NCBI GenBank assembly: GCA_900491605.1
Contig: UESW01005039.1
Span: forward strand, 173,192-237,191
Reading direction: 5' to 3'
Source: Calamus simplicifolius
Lineage: Eukaryota; Streptophyta; Magnoliopsida; Arecales; Arecaceae
Length of the DNA stretch: 64,000 bases
The notes below the pieces were generated by a model. That model did no database searches and was not told the origin of the DNA. It saw only the letters and a program-made list of their open reading frames with translations. Within the stretch, counting starts at the first letter, position 1. Each line of letters opens with the position of its first letter. Made by a program: the position numbers and the translations under genes. Shown here piece after piece: positions 1 to 12,433 of this stretch.

Positions 1-223
1 TTGTGCATAGTGAAAGTATAATTTCCTGTGCTAAACTTTGATAACCTTTCTATTTCTTGATTATAAAAATGTCCAGTTCATGAAGTTCTCTAACAAACAT
101 TTGTTTTAAAGAATAGTCTTTGGAGAATTGTTAAGATTCGTATTTATATATCATCCATGTTTTCTTTTATTCATTAAAATATCAAAATCATGATTTAATG
201 ATGGCTATGATCGATGACAACAG

Positions 224-342
224 GTGTGGCCATTGGAGCAGGATGGCAAGCATTGGTTGCATATGTGAACATTGGTTGTTATTATATATTTGGTATTCCC
301 CTAGGCCTTCTATTGGGTTATAAGCTTGACATGGGTGTTCAG
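224..342 (+). CDS. MATE exon (antepenultimate in gene)
   Basis: Starts after an AG acceptor at 222-223 inside a split Gly codon and ends ...GGTGTTCAG before the donor GTAAAT. Encodes the VAIGAGWQ motif and one hydrophobic helix of the MATE C-terminal half. Confidence 0.87.
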
Positions 343-3300
343 GTAAATACTCTTCTCTTGCTCCTGTTGTTGCAAATGCCTATTAGCTATCACTATCCGT
401 AGCAGTAGATTTTGAGACTTGAACATATTAGCTTCCTGCATGGTTGGACCTCTAGCTCGAACAGTATGTGACATGAAAGAAAACTAATGATTGTTACCCC
501 CAATGGATTTCCATATTTATATTTCTTTCATATCACTATTATTGTAAGGTATATGCCAATATTTTCTTATTTCTGTCTTTGATTAACTTCAATTTCAGGG
601 CATTTGGTACGGAATGTTATCAGGCACCATTGCGCAAACATTAATCCTATTATGGTTGACTTATCGGACAAATTGGAACAAAGAGGTACCATATGTTACA
701 TAATTTTGTCGTATCATCAATATTAAGACAAAGCATCTACATATGTGCTGTTCTTTAATATTTTAGCATGAAATATGCAATTTGAAATCTTATTTTATTC
801 TCACAATATGAATTCAATTAGGAAAATTAATAAAGTTAAAGAGTTTCTGAAAGCGACCCACTTTATTGAACCTCCAATACAGTGGAAATTGCAAGGATAG
901 ATAAGACAATCCCTAGAAGCGATGCATCATATTGACGCTCGAATGTGATGAAAAATAAATAAGGGTTCTCATACCTTCATGGATGGATGTGGCTAAGAAG
1001 TTAATCCAAAAATAATAAAAAAAAAAAAAAAATAAAATAAAATATATTTAGCAACTTAGAATGTATGGTCATTAACAATAGAGTTAATAGAACTAATAGA
1101 TTAATAATTAGAAGAAGAATTAATGGACCTTATTTATGGAAGACCAAGTGAATAAGTAAAAATGCAAAAGAGATTGATGGTTTTAAACTTTGGTATACAT
1201 ATAAAGATAGGAATAAAAATAGAGTAAAAATTATTACAGATAAAATCCTAAAAAATGAAGTTGTAAACATTAAGAGGATAAGAGATCGAATAACTTTAAT
1301 TAAATTGTGATAAATGAGAAGTCAATAAATATTACTAGTGCTTAAACTTTTCAAGTAGGTTTAGATAGTGCAATAAAGGAAAGTTTTTGAGAGGATAAAA
1401 ATAGACTAATTCAAAAAAATTTCTACTAAAGAAAACAATATTTATTGAAAGAAATTTGAATAAACATATAGAAAAGTATGATATAGGTTTTGAAAGAGTA
1501 CACAGAGATTATAGATTTAAAAATAAAAATAAAAAAGAAAATATTATTTTAAAGTTTGCAATGGTATATAATTAAATATTAGCCAATAAGAAAAAAAGGC
1601 TTGAGAATTTTATTTTTTATGTATGAAAAATTTATAATTCATTTTACTACATATTTACAACTTTTGTTACACTAATTAAGAAAAAAATTACAGCTAATTT
1701 TCTTAACCTTAGGGATAGATTATTGATCATGACTTTCTTTAGATTATTGACTCTAATTTCTCCACTAAACTTGAAAAGATTATTGACGTTGATTTCTTCA
1801 GATTTTTATCCTGATTTTTTTCACTAAACTTTCTAAAAATCCTCCTAAGATTGCTCATCCGAGATTTTCTACACTTTCCCTCAAGCTGATGAATATAGGT
1901 CTTCCATTCTCAGCTTGCTAATATTCTCATGAAACATATTGTTACACAAGCCTTTTGTCATCACATCTGCCAATTAAAGTCATGTAAGTTTATACAGAGT
2001 ACAAATCAGTCCACTATCTAATTTCTCTTTAATGAAGTGTCTATCTATCTCTATATGTTTTGTTTGGTCATGTTACACTGAGTTGTGAGCTATACTTATG
2101 GCTGATTTGTTATCACAGTATAGTCTCATAGGTCTACTCCGTTGAATCTTCATGTCCTCTAAAATAATTTTGATCCATAGTAATTCATATACTCCTGCGC
2201 TCATAGCTCTAAACTCGGCTTCTACACTTGACCTTGTTACTACATTCAGTTTCTTAGTCCTTCAGAATACTAAGTTTTTTCCAAGAAAGGTACAAAGCCT
2301 GACGTTGACCGCCTATCGACTGGAGATCCTGCGAAGTCTGCATATGTATAAATTACCAGATCAATTGTAGATCCTTTCTTGAATAGAATTTTTTTTCCTG
2401 GATGTGCCTTTAAGTAATGAAGAACTTGATAGACTATCTATAGGTGAACTTCTCTAGTATCATGCATAAACTGACTGATAACACTGACTGAATAGGCTAT
2501 GTCTGGCCTAGCATGTGCAAGATAAATGAGTTTCCCAATAAGCCTTTGATACATCTCTCTATCCATCGCCTTATCTCCAAGGGCCTTGCTTAATTTGTGA
2601 TTTTGTTCAATAGGAGTTCCAATTGGTTTACTAGCCATTATACATATTTCCTAGAGCAGGTCCATAACATACTTTTGTTGAGAAATAAAAATTTTATATC
2701 TTGATCGAGCCACTTCAATTCTCAGGAAATACTGCAATCTTTTCAAATCTTTTATCTCAAACTCCTTGGCTAGACATTGCTTTAAGGCTTGCTTTTTCAT
2801 TTCATCATTTCTTGTCACTATAATGTCATCCACGTACACAATTAATATAGTGACTCTCTTTGAAATTGAATACTTGATGAAAAGTATGTGATCTCCTTAA
2901 CTTTGTTTGTAACCACTGGCTAACATCACCTTGGCAAACCGTCCAAACCAAGCATGCGGGATTATTTTAACCCATATAATACCTTTTTTAATCGATAAAC
3001 TTTGTTTTCATTAACTCCACTAAACCTTGGTGGAATGTTCATATAGATCTCATCTTCTAATTCTTCATGAAGAAAGAAATTCTTCACATCATATTGCTAT
3101 GATTTCTAATCAAAGTTAACAGCTAAGGACAATAAAATTCTCACTGTATTCATCTTTACTACTAGAGCAAGCATTTATTGATAGTCTACTCCATATGTCT
3201 GAGTATATCCTTTCATAACCAGCCTTGCCTTGTAGCATTCTAAGGCCCCATCTGCTTTAAATTTTATTGCAAACACTCACTTACAACCCACTGCTCTCTT

Positions 3301-6300
3301 ACCCTTAGGTAAATCAATCAATTGTCAAGTCTCATTCTTCTGTAATGCATTCATTTCTATCTCCATAGCAAGTCTCCATTCTTTCTTTGATAATGCTTCA
3401 GATAATGAATTAGGAATAGAAACCGTATTTAAGGTTGAAAGGAAACTTCGATGGTTTGGAAAAAACCTCTCAAAAGATACAAAGTGAAATAATGGGTATA
3501 GAGATCTTTTGGTGCATTTTCAGGTCCCTTTTCTCACAATAATAGGTTGATCCTGATCAAGGTTAGGAGGCTCAGGATAAGATGGTTCATGAATGGAAGG
3601 AGGATAATCTATTTTTGGTGTAGAATCCAGGTTTCATTTCCTCATTTTTAGAGTTTGATTCAGAAGGTTGTTATTTCCTTATAGTCATGATGGAATCTCT
3701 TTCCTTGTGTACACTTAATTAAACCGAAACGAGTCAAAGATTTTACCATCTCCTTTCTTTTTTCTTTCAACTTCTCAGACTGTGGAATTGACTCTCGATA
3801 TTTAGATTTGGATAACTTAGATAGGGGGATGTCTCTAGTGGTCAAAAATTTGACTCCTTATCTTTAAGTATAGGTAACTTTTCCTGAAGATAAGGAGTAA
3901 AAAAATTGGACTTATTTTCAAAATATAACATCGGCTAAGATAGAGTTTTCTAGTGGATGGATGATAACATTTATAACCCTTCTGAGTGGAGGAGTACCCT
4001 ACAAAGACACACTTAAGAGCTCGAAAATCTAACTTTCCTTGGTTATGACTATGAACATGAACAAAAGATATACATCCAAAAAACCAAGAAGTAAGATTGA
4101 AGGTGGATCGATCGTATGTCAGGATAGAATTTAGACAAGACCTCTAATGGACTTTGAAACCCCAAAACCCTGGAAGAAAATTTTGTTTATGACATAAGCT
4201 GATGTGAGTACAGCTTCTCCTTAATATAATTTTAGTACATTTTATTGAAACAATAAGACTCTAGTGCACTCAAGAAGATATTGATTTTTTTTTGTCACTC
4301 AATTTTGTTATGGAGTGGTGATACAAGATGATTCATGTATGATTCCTTTTTGGAAATAAGGGGTTAAGGTCTGATTGAAGTAATCACGAGCATTATCCAA
4401 GTGAAAGTTCTTTATCTTGGTACTAAACTGATTTTGAATCATTGCATGAAAGATGAAAAAAAATATGACTCACATTAGATTTATTTTTGAGTAAATAGAT
4501 CCAAGAGACTCTTGTACAATCATCAATAAACATCATAAACTACTTAAATTCTGAGATGTTTAGAATAGTTTATGGTCCCCAAATATCACTATGGATTAAG
4601 AAGAAAGGAAAAGATCTTTTATTACTTATTGAAATGGTACACGAGTGTGTTTTGCATACTCACAAGCGTTATAATGAAAAGACTAAATATCAAATCCCTT
4701 GAACAAAGAGGAAAATATTAGTTTCAATGCTGGAAAAGACACATGACTTAAACGCCTATGATGTAACTAAATGACATCTTTATTAGAAGAGAAAGACCGG
4801 CTAGATAAAGCAGATTTATTCAATTATGGTTGACTTATTGTATCTAAGTAATAGAGTCCATTATGTTCCTTAGCAAGTCCAATCCTCTTCCCCGAAACCT
4901 GATCCCAAAATTCATAATAGGAAGCATTGAATATAACATAGCCATTTAGATCTTTGATAAGCTTTAATATGAAAACTAAATTTGTGGATAATTGAGGGAC
5001 AAGAAGAATATTTTTAAGAATCAATTTTAGGATAATTTGGATATCTCCTGCTCTTGCTACTGTGGTTGTAAAACCATCAGCAACAACAATCTTTTTATTG
5101 CTAGGACAGGGGTTATAGGTTTTAAATTTATTTGAAATATGAGTCATATAATCATAGCACCAAAGTCAAGTACCCATGCATTCCTAAACTTATTACCTAG
5201 AGCATTTAATCCAAAAGACATTAGAGCCTTACCCGAAAGCGTCAATGAACACATACCCTGATTCATTGGCTAAAGATTGCTATTTGTTGCTAGTTTTTCA
5301 ATAGTTTCCAATAGGCCTTTAAGCTTCTGAATTTCCTTCATAGTTGAAGATATTTGAGGTGATAGCGTTGAAGATGTAGCATCTGTCATGGTTGAAAAGG
5401 ACCAACAATAGTTGGGAATAAAAACATGATAAAGATAAAAAAAATCAACGATGAAGGCTGAAGAGAACGAGGAAGAAACCAGTAATTAAGGCTAGAATAA
5501 AGAGAGTTGAATCAGCAATAAAGGCCACTCAAATATTGCCCTAATTTTCAAAAACTCTAACCGTAGGGCTCTGATACCATGAGAAAAAAAGGCTCGAGAG
5601 TTTTATTATTTTTGTATAAAAAATTTATAATTTATTTTACTCTATATATACAACTTTCTGTTATACTAAATAAGAAAAAAAGTATAGCTAATTTTTTAAC
5701 TTTAGGAACAGATTATTGATCCTGATTTTTTCAGATTATTGACTCTGGTTTTCTTCACTAAACATTCCTTAAAATTCTCATAAGATTGCTCATCCAAGAT
5801 TTTCTACAGCCAATACATATTTTAAAAAGAGGGACTCTCGTTTGATAACTTTTAAAAGTAAATATTATGCTAGTTAAATAGATTTCTTTATTTCTAAAGA
5901 AATTAAGCAAGTATTTTTTAAAGATTATAAGATTATACCATATGAGAGTCTAACTATATAATATAGATTAATGGTTATAAATTTATGTATTCAAAAATGA
6001 AGAAGCTATAAGGTATAAGAATTTGGTGGAATTTGAAAAGAGAGACACTAGTAAATTTTAAAGATAGAGCGATAAAGGAAGAAAAATGGAATACAGATGA
6101 AGAGATCAATACCATATGGAAAATGATAGCTGATAGTATTAGAAAAATAGCTATTGAGGTAATAGAAGAGTTAAAAAGAAAAGGATCATATGATAGAAAA
6201 ATTTGATGATGGAATGAGAAAGTTTAATTTACAGTTAAAGCTAAAAAAAAGAATTACTAAAATGTAAAAATAAAGAAGCATATAAAAACTATAAAAATGT

Positions 6301-8220
6301 TAGATATAAGGCATATTTATCATAAGCTAAAAATTAAAGATAGAGAGAAAGACATATAAAATTGTAAGAGTAAAAGACATAAAAACTAGAGAAATATTTT
6401 AAGTTAAAGATAATGATAAAAAAAATTTTGTTAAGAAGAAGAGATTAAAGAAAGATGGATGATCTATTTTAATAAATTATTAAATAAAAATTATATAAAT
6501 AATTTAGGATGCCTTACTTGCTCTATTGAGGATACAATTATGGTGTATACATATAGAATTAGGACATTTGAAGTAAATAAAACTAGAAAAAATATGAAAG
6601 TAAAAAAGGTATGGGACTTGATAAGATTTCTATTAATGCTTCAAAATATTTAGGTAATGCTAAAGTAAATTGGATGATAAATTTATTTAATAAGATTTTA
6701 AAACTAAAAAGATACCTAATAAATGAAGGAAGAGATTATGGTATCAATTTGCAAGAATAAAAAAAATATTTAAAACTATTCTAATTATCATGATATCAAA
6801 CTTACGAGTCATATTATGAAAGTTTGGGCGAAAGTAATTGAACATTAGTTAAGATATGCTATAAAAATATTAGATAATCAATTTAGTTTTATGTTAGAAA
6901 GATTGATTATAATAGCTATTTTTCTTCTTAGGAGGTTAATAGAGAAGTATAGAGATAAGAAACAAGTCTTCATATGGATTTTATTGATTTAGAGAAAGCA
7001 TATGATAGGGCAAAAAAAATTTATGATAGTAATAAAAAAAGTACTTGCTAAGTATATTAATATAATTATATGTATGATAGAACAGTTATTAGTATAAGAA
7101 CTACTAGTAATGACACTAAAGAATTTTTTATTACAGTAAACTCAAGGATATGTTCTTAGTTTCTATCATTTTACTTTAGTTATATACAAGCTTAGTAGGC
7201 ATATTTAGAATAATATTCTATAGTGTATGCTATTTGTAAATGATATAATACTAGTAGATGAAATTAAGGCTGAAGTTAATCGTAAATTAGAACTATAAAA
7301 AAATACATTAAAATCTAAAGGTTTAAACAAATATAAAATACATAAAATACAATTTTAATGTAATTAGAAATGAAATGAATGTAAAGTATAAATTAAAAAA
7401 TATGAAGTTACTAAAATGATTATTTTCGGTATTTAGGATTGATTATTCATAAGGAAAAAGAGATTGAGGATGATGTTGTCCAAAGGATTAAAGCAGGTTG
7501 GATAAAATGGAGAAGTATAATAGAAATATTATGCGATAATAGAGTAGCTGCAAAGTTGAAAAATTTTATAGGATAGTCATAAGACCAACTATGCTTTATG
7601 GCCCAGAATGTTGGGCATTTAGGATGTAAATAAGATGATGTGGTAGAAATGAGAATGTTAAGATGGATGTATGGTAATATAGAAAAAATAGGATAAAAAT
7701 AAAAGTATTCATAAAAAATGGTAGAGAAAGTTCTAATTAAGGATAAATTAAAGGAAGGATGTCTTAGATGGCTTGGATATATGCAATATAAACTTAGAGA
7801 TGCACCCGTGGAAGGAGAGACAACATACATGTAACATGAAAAAGAGATAAAGGTAGATCGAAAATCATTGGTAAAGAAACACCAAAAATTTATATTTTAT
7901 GAAAAATATGCCTCAGAATATAGCTGAATAGAGCAAAGGATTTATGTAGCTGGGCCAACTTGTTTGGGATTAAACTTTATTATCGTTATTTTCTTTTATT
8001 CTCACAACACAAACTAATCATCATGTTGTTCTATTTATCTTAAAATTCATTATCATTTCTCATTGAGATACTAATGTATCTAGATTAATTGCCTGTATAA
8101 GATTCTGTACAATCTCACGTTACCAGCTATATATATGGTGAGGATATGTTAAATTATATTTTGTCACAGGCTTCAGTAGCTGGGGAAAGGATAAGAAGAT
8201 GGGGTGGAGAAGTAAAATAA
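224..8220 (+). CDS. MATE/DETOXIFICATION efflux transporter, C-terminal part (last three coding exons)
   Basis: Partial gene; upstream exons lie before the window. Coding exons are 224-342, 599-685 and 8170-8220, joined by GT-AG introns in consistent phase, giving about 85 residues and a stop. Seen: the segment GVAIGAGWQALVAYVN, the membrane stretch YYIFGIPLGLLLGY, then GIWYGMLSGT, YRTNWNKE and the terminal ERIRRWGGE. These match the last transmembrane helices and tail of plant clade DTX29-35 MATE proteins, which export flavonoids, other metabolites or ions across the tonoplast or plasma membrane using an H+ gradient; the substrate cannot be inferred. The 87-bp penultimate exon is the usual size for this clade. 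The last intron is 7,484 bp because of an RTE LINE carrying a Copia element; splice sites remain intact, so the gene may still be functional. The call rests on family motifs recognised by eye. Confidence 0.88.
599..685 (+). CDS. MATE penultimate exon
   Basis: Acceptor TTTCAG at 593-598, donor GTACC from 686. It is 87 bp, encoding GIWYGMLSGT, a hydrophobic helix and YRTNWNKE. Confidence 0.87.
1587..1873 (-). repeat. Copia 1 left (3') LTR
   Basis: Matches 5580-5808 but is 58 bp longer because an AGATTATTGA-containing segment is duplicated internally (around 1725-1800). Its first dinucleotide is TA where the right LTR has TG, a point mutation. It ends TTTTCTACA like its partner. Confidence 0.88.
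1890..5400 (-). pseudogene. Copia 1 gag-pol pseudogene
   Basis: Minus-strand polyprotein with many stops and frame changes. From the 5' side: a short gag C-terminal piece near 5400-5150 (STMKEIQKLKGLLETIEKL); a protease/pre-integrase stretch at 5147-4824; a badly decayed integrase at 4700-3400; RT with MYVDDIIVTRND at 2839-2651 and PIGTPIEQNHKL..LIGKLIYLAHARPDIAYSV at 2638-2438; RNase H at 2400-1890 (VEAEFRAMSAGVYELLW, LYCDNKSAISIAHN, QTKHIEIDRHFIKEK). Only about 420 bp separate the PBS from the protease region, so most of gag, including any zinc knuckle, is missing. It cannot encode an active element. Confidence 0.85.
5568..5579 (-). other. Copia 1 primer-binding site
   Basis: On the minus strand it reads TGGTATCAGAGC directly after the LTR, the classic initiator-methionine tRNA complement of plant Copia elements. 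Confidence 0.9.
5580..5808 (-). repeat. Copia 1 right (5') LTR
   Basis: Begins TGAGAAAAAAAGGC next to the PBS and ends TTTTCTACA before the GCCAA duplication. It is 229 bp. Confidence 0.88.
8170..8220 (+). CDS. MATE last exon with stop codon
   Basis: Acceptor GTCACAG ends at 8169; 16 codons plus TAA encode ASVAGERIRRWGGEVK, the conserved tail of this clade. It lies 7.5 kb from the previous exon. A 27-bp direct tandem duplication begins in its last codons and runs into the 3' UTR. Confidence 0.85.
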   Translation, partial: ASVAGERIRRWGGEVK

Positions 8221-8262
8221 AGGGCAATATGAGGCGAAGTAAAATAAAGGGCAATATGAGGC
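8209..8262 (+). repeat. 27-bp perfect tandem duplication across the MATE stop codon
   Basis: Copies 8209-8235 and 8236-8262 are identical, each beginning GAAGTAAAATAAAGGG. The first carries the last MATE codons and stop; the second repeats them in the 3' UTR. Confidence 0.95.
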
Positions 8263-10889
8263 ACGCAAGTACATCTCAGGAGTTCTATTTTAAAATTTAT
8301 TGCATATTTTATGAGTGGCAAACGATGCGTCAAAAACATTTCATTCGCTGATTCTCCGTAAGGAACAACTTCCAGTTACCATTACTTGCAGAATATGTAT
8401 TCAGTCAGATTTTTTGAAATCCATAATCTGATATTTTTGGACTCTATTTTTATAATCTTTCTCATGGTTGTTTGATGTAGAACAAAGACCGCTAATTGTT
8501 AGATGCTCATATGGAAGGCAAAGGCCGCCAAAAACTCAAGCAAATTTATATATGTTCACATTGAAAATTATATTATAATAAACTTATTTCTTAATAAAAT
8601 GATTGGTTTGCAGTAACATAATATTATCAAGAATGTAAGATTTTCAGTAATCTCATACTTGATAATAAGATGATTCAAGATTGTTGTATTTGATTTACTT
8701 TGGTAATGCTCAAATTTACAGAAATATAAGTTTATTACTTTTGGTTCATAATAAACAAACATGATAATTAGATTATCATGTTTTTAAACTCTATTTACTT
8801 TTTATTATAAATCTTTTTCGCCATTTAAGTTACTGTCTTTTTTACTAGAATATAAAATATTCTAAAAAAAGCAAAGGTTTTATTATTTAAAAATATTATA
8901 TTAAATTAATATGTATGTTGATATATTATAACATTATTAAATTAAATATATTATTATATAATCTATAATAATATATATTAAACAATATTTTAGAATATAA
9001 ATAATTTTAAATCTAATATTTATATATCATTACAAAATATATAATACTATTTAAAATATTAAATATTATATTAATGTTAAATTTAATATTAATATAATAT
9101 GTTATATATAATATTAAATATGAATATAAGTATTATATTAAATATTTAAATTTAATCAAATGCTTGTTAAATATATAATTAAATGATCATTGAAATCAAG
9201 AGAGTAATATGAGATTACTGAACTATGATAATCTCATATAGCGACCTTTTAGATTAGAATCAAAAAATTATAATTTATGATAATCTTAAATTATTAGAAA
9301 ACAAATATTGCCATACTAATTACTAAACATGATAACCTAAGTGATAATTTATTATTATCAAGATGAATTATCACGGAGCAAACGCTCCTAAGATCTATAC
9401 CAAAACACTTGAGTATCTAATGTGTCACTTGATAAAAACCCGACCGAAAGGTTTATAAGAGATCAAAATGTTGTCCAAGATGGTACGATCTGCTTCGTGA
9501 ATTAATTCACTTCAGGACAAGGCACGCCCACATCAATCCAGAATATGGATTGATGGAGATCATTGCCGATAATTGCTGGTATAAAACCCTTCCATTGCAT
9601 TTGCCATTGATTCAAGTCTACAATACATCTGAAATGACCTCAGCTATTGCTGGAACAAGTTAGAACATGAAAGTATGTCAACGTTGTCGAGTCAAACAGT
9701 TGTAGCCTTGGCATCCAGAAGAATTAGGTACCACAATTCCTACTAATAGTCCAATTTGATGCCATTAACAACACCATTAGATCAAAATTTGCTACACTGG
9801 TGCTCTCTTAGGTCTAGGAGCCATCTTACGGAACTACCATAGTAGTTAAAATGTTTGATGACATCATAATGCCATTAACTTGTGTTCCCAAAGTGATCGA
9901 ATTAGCTATGAAAGTGATCCATTCATTATTAGTTTGCAACAAATATTATTGACACTACCATTAATATGCTCAGCCATCATTGATATTCATTATACAAAAA
10001 AAAATTAACTATTAAATTCTTATATTTATTATAATTTACTATATTTTTATATTATGATTGGTGACAGTTCAGCTTGTACAGAATTTTCCATTTACTATAT
10101 TTTTATATTTAAGAACAGTTGTATTTTTTTTCTTTTAAAAAAACACAATAACCCTGCCATCGCATATTATATGGTAGTATTTAGACAAAATCCACATCAG
10201 CCTTAGATAAATATTGTTTTAATATAATTAACAAGCATGGTCGTTCTGTTAGCACACCAGAATGTTGGCATGAACTATACTCCCATGTCGAGCCGATCAG
10301 GCCTCTGATGATGCCCAACTCATCTGACTAAATATCATGTAGATTGTATGATGCAATGATTTCCAAACTCCAGACTGAAACTTAATTGCAGGATATACTT
10401 TTAAACATTATCAGGTCATAGTTGCAATTTTCTGCATTCGCTTTAATAGAGCCATGAAACCAAACATCGAAATATTTGATCCATGTAATGATCCGTGCAA
10501 TACTGAAACACAACTGCCATCCTGACTCCAACTACAAACTTCGGAGTATCTGGCGCTGAAAAAGGCATGACTTGGAACTCTGAGCTTTGAGCGTAGATGA
10601 TGAATTGGATTGCAGCCCAGTGGCTGCACCCATCCATCTCTCTCCATATGATCTATTCCCACATCATTTCTTCTAATTGACGGGTGGCGCTGCCCCATTA
10701 TTTTCAAGATATTCAATCCGGGCCATCTATGAAATCCCACTCGAAAGGCAGTCATCCATGGAACGTGGAAATTCTTTTTCAACAAAACATAAGTGGAAAT
10801 TCATGATCAAGCACGTCTAGTTTGTAATTTTGATAGCTCTGGTTTCTGAGATTTCCATGCTGCTCGGCAGCGCACCGGAGAACGGTCTT
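8263..10889. other. Intergenic, AT-rich, no supported gene
   Basis: The first few hundred bases are probably MATE 3' UTR and downstream sequence. Positions 8870-9180 are almost pure A/T. A 124-codon minus-strand frame at 10411-10785 has no recognisable domain and I do not call it. Confidence 0.6.
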
Positions 10890-11376
10890 TATTTCTTGGG
10901 AACCCCTTTCAGGATTTATCAAAATCAACTTTGATGGGAGTGTTCGAGGCAGATCTGCCGGATCGGGTTATGTCGGGGTCCTGACGGTGCTATGCTTGCT
11001 GCTGGGGGATTTAGATATCTCGATGCAGAGAAATCCGCAGTCTCGATGCCCGTCGTATTATCCTCGAGGGTGATGCCCTCACGGTGATTCGATCGTCAGA
11101 ATTATTATGCGCAGTCGTCTACCAACCCTTTGATCTCCGACACTCGTTCTCTCCTACAGGGCGTTCACAGTATACAGATCAGCCATATCTTCAGGGAAGC
11201 CAACTCAGCGACTGACTGGATCGCCGCTAGAGTTGCTGATCATTCTGGATCCTGGTGCTAGAAGCCCGGTGAATGGTGTCCTCCTGGTCTGAATTTAATT
11301 TTGTATTCTGATAGTGTAGGACTAAGTCATCCTAGAGTGGTGTGATTCCCGTTTGTACTAAAAAAAAAAAAAAAAG
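10890..11376 (+). mobile_element. 5'-truncated L1-type LINE, RNase H end with poly(A)
   Basis: Translation over several frames gives FIKINFDGSVRG, RRIILEGDALTVI and HIFREANSATDWIAARVADH, the C-terminal RNase H (RVT_3 type) found in plant L1 LINEs. After a short 3' UTR the sequence ends in an A-run (about 11360-11375), as expected of a retrotransposed L1 copy. It is frameshifted and dead. A second short RNase H motif, NKLADHLAKVA, follows at about 11390-11425 and may belong to another copy. Confidence 0.75.
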
Positions 11377-12433
11377 TAAAAAGAAAAATAACAAATTAGC
11401 TGACCACCTTGCCAAGGTGGCTAAAACATCTTGGGTGTCTGCTAAAATCATTCGGATGTTAAATATATAATTAAAGTGTATACTGTTGACTTTCAGTGAG
11501 TTGGCTCCAAGCTGTTAAGCAATCAAGAAGAAGAAATGGAAGCCACTTCAGGAAAGCAAAATCTACGAGGCTAGATAGATTTTGCAGCATGACACAAAAA
11601 ATTGATATTTGGTTGAAGTGCGCATAACCCTAGCTTCAATCCAATAGTAAACATCAGTTATTTTCTTTCTTGCCTTTATAGAAATTTAATTGCAAGAAAC
11701 CCAATCTCTATTTGTGTTTCATTGTAGGCTAGACATGCCAGATGATGCGGACCTGAATTTAGGGACATCAGGCACCATTACTCTGATATTCTCCTTAAGC
11801 TGGCAGAAGAAAATATTGATACCAGTGAACATCATTTTAGTACTCAAAATCAAAGAATAAATGCCTTCAATCTACGGATGATAAGCTACCAGAGTGTCAG
11901 CAATTTTTCCAGTTTAAGGCATAGACAAAAAATTCTTTTTAATATAAAGAACTAAATACTTGGCATTCAAGATTAAGTGTAAGAGGAAAACAGAGAAGTC
12001 AAGACATCAAATGGAACATTGAACAACGGTTGTAAAGTGGAACTGCTGTATGAACTTACAGCATAAATGAAAGATGTTACAAACAGATCTCTTATCAATT
12101 TGTTGCCCTCACATCCCACTTCAACACTTCTAACAACAATCCTCCAGCCAACTCGAGAGCTGTATCCAGATCAAGTCATCTCCTTTGCTTATTCTTAACA
12201 AAGTTTGATTTTTCCTCCTGCTTTAACATTACAATCTAACATTGAAACGTATCATAAGAGCAACCAATTGATTCCATTTGGAATCTGCTCTTTTGGATTC
12301 AAAAGGGCTGAGGCATTGACTTTAGTGACCAAATGAACTGAAGTGTGAGAACAAAAGAAAAAGGATCTAAGGAATTTTGATTAGTGTTACCTGAGAGATT
12401 CACATATATATCAAAATAGCAGTTTAATCTAGA
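11377..12433. other. Region between the LINE fragment and the RRP43 stop; includes RRP43 3' UTR
   Basis: Apart from the RNase H scrap at 11390-11425, no gene is seen. The part nearest 12433 (perhaps down to about 12000) is expected to be the 3' UTR of RRP43 on the minus strand; its end cannot be fixed from sequence alone. Confidence 0.5.

Larger units (their letters stand above)
1587..5808 (-). mobile_element. Copia LTR retrotransposon 1, nested in the RTE LINE (degenerate)
   Basis: Minus-strand element with 5-bp target duplication GCCAA (1582-1586 and 5809-5813). LTRs are 1587-1873 and 5580-5808. A PBS TGGTATCAGAGC (minus strand, 5579-5568; initiator-Met tRNA type) abuts the right LTR and a purine tract abuts the left LTR. 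Domain order on the minus strand is short gag remnant, protease/pre-integrase region, decayed integrase, RT, RNase H, the Copia order. Removing it rejoins the LINE reading frame. Confidence 0.92.
807..7993 (+). mobile_element. RTE-clade LINE in the last MATE intron, split by a Copia element
   Basis: Flanked by the perfect 14-bp duplication TTTTATTCTCACAA (793-806 and 7994-8007). Without the nested Copia (1587-5808 plus 5-bp duplication) it is about 2.96 kb. Decayed translation shows the endonuclease start near 1080-1330 (KNAKEIDGFKLWYTY, INGPYLWKTK), more endonuclease at 1330-1586 and 5814-5990 (KRDSRLITFKSKYY, EIKQVFFKDYKIIPYES), RT at 6780-7450 (FMLERL..AIFLLRRLIEKYRDK; LFVNDIILVDE in place of the FADD motif) and the C-terminal region at 7440-7960 (IIHKEGEIEDDVVQRI, MRMLRWMYGN). 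The 3' end GGGATTAAACTTTATTATCG resembles the tail of plant RTE elements. It has many stops and is non-functional. It lies sense to MATE. Confidence 0.9.

Noticed and set aside
8870..9180. Near-pure A/T stretch as a possible origin or matrix-attachment region
   Set aside because: Composition alone is not evidence; no specific motif seen.
10411..10785. 124-codon minus-strand frame
   Set aside because: No recognised motif, no support from neighbours; likely chance.
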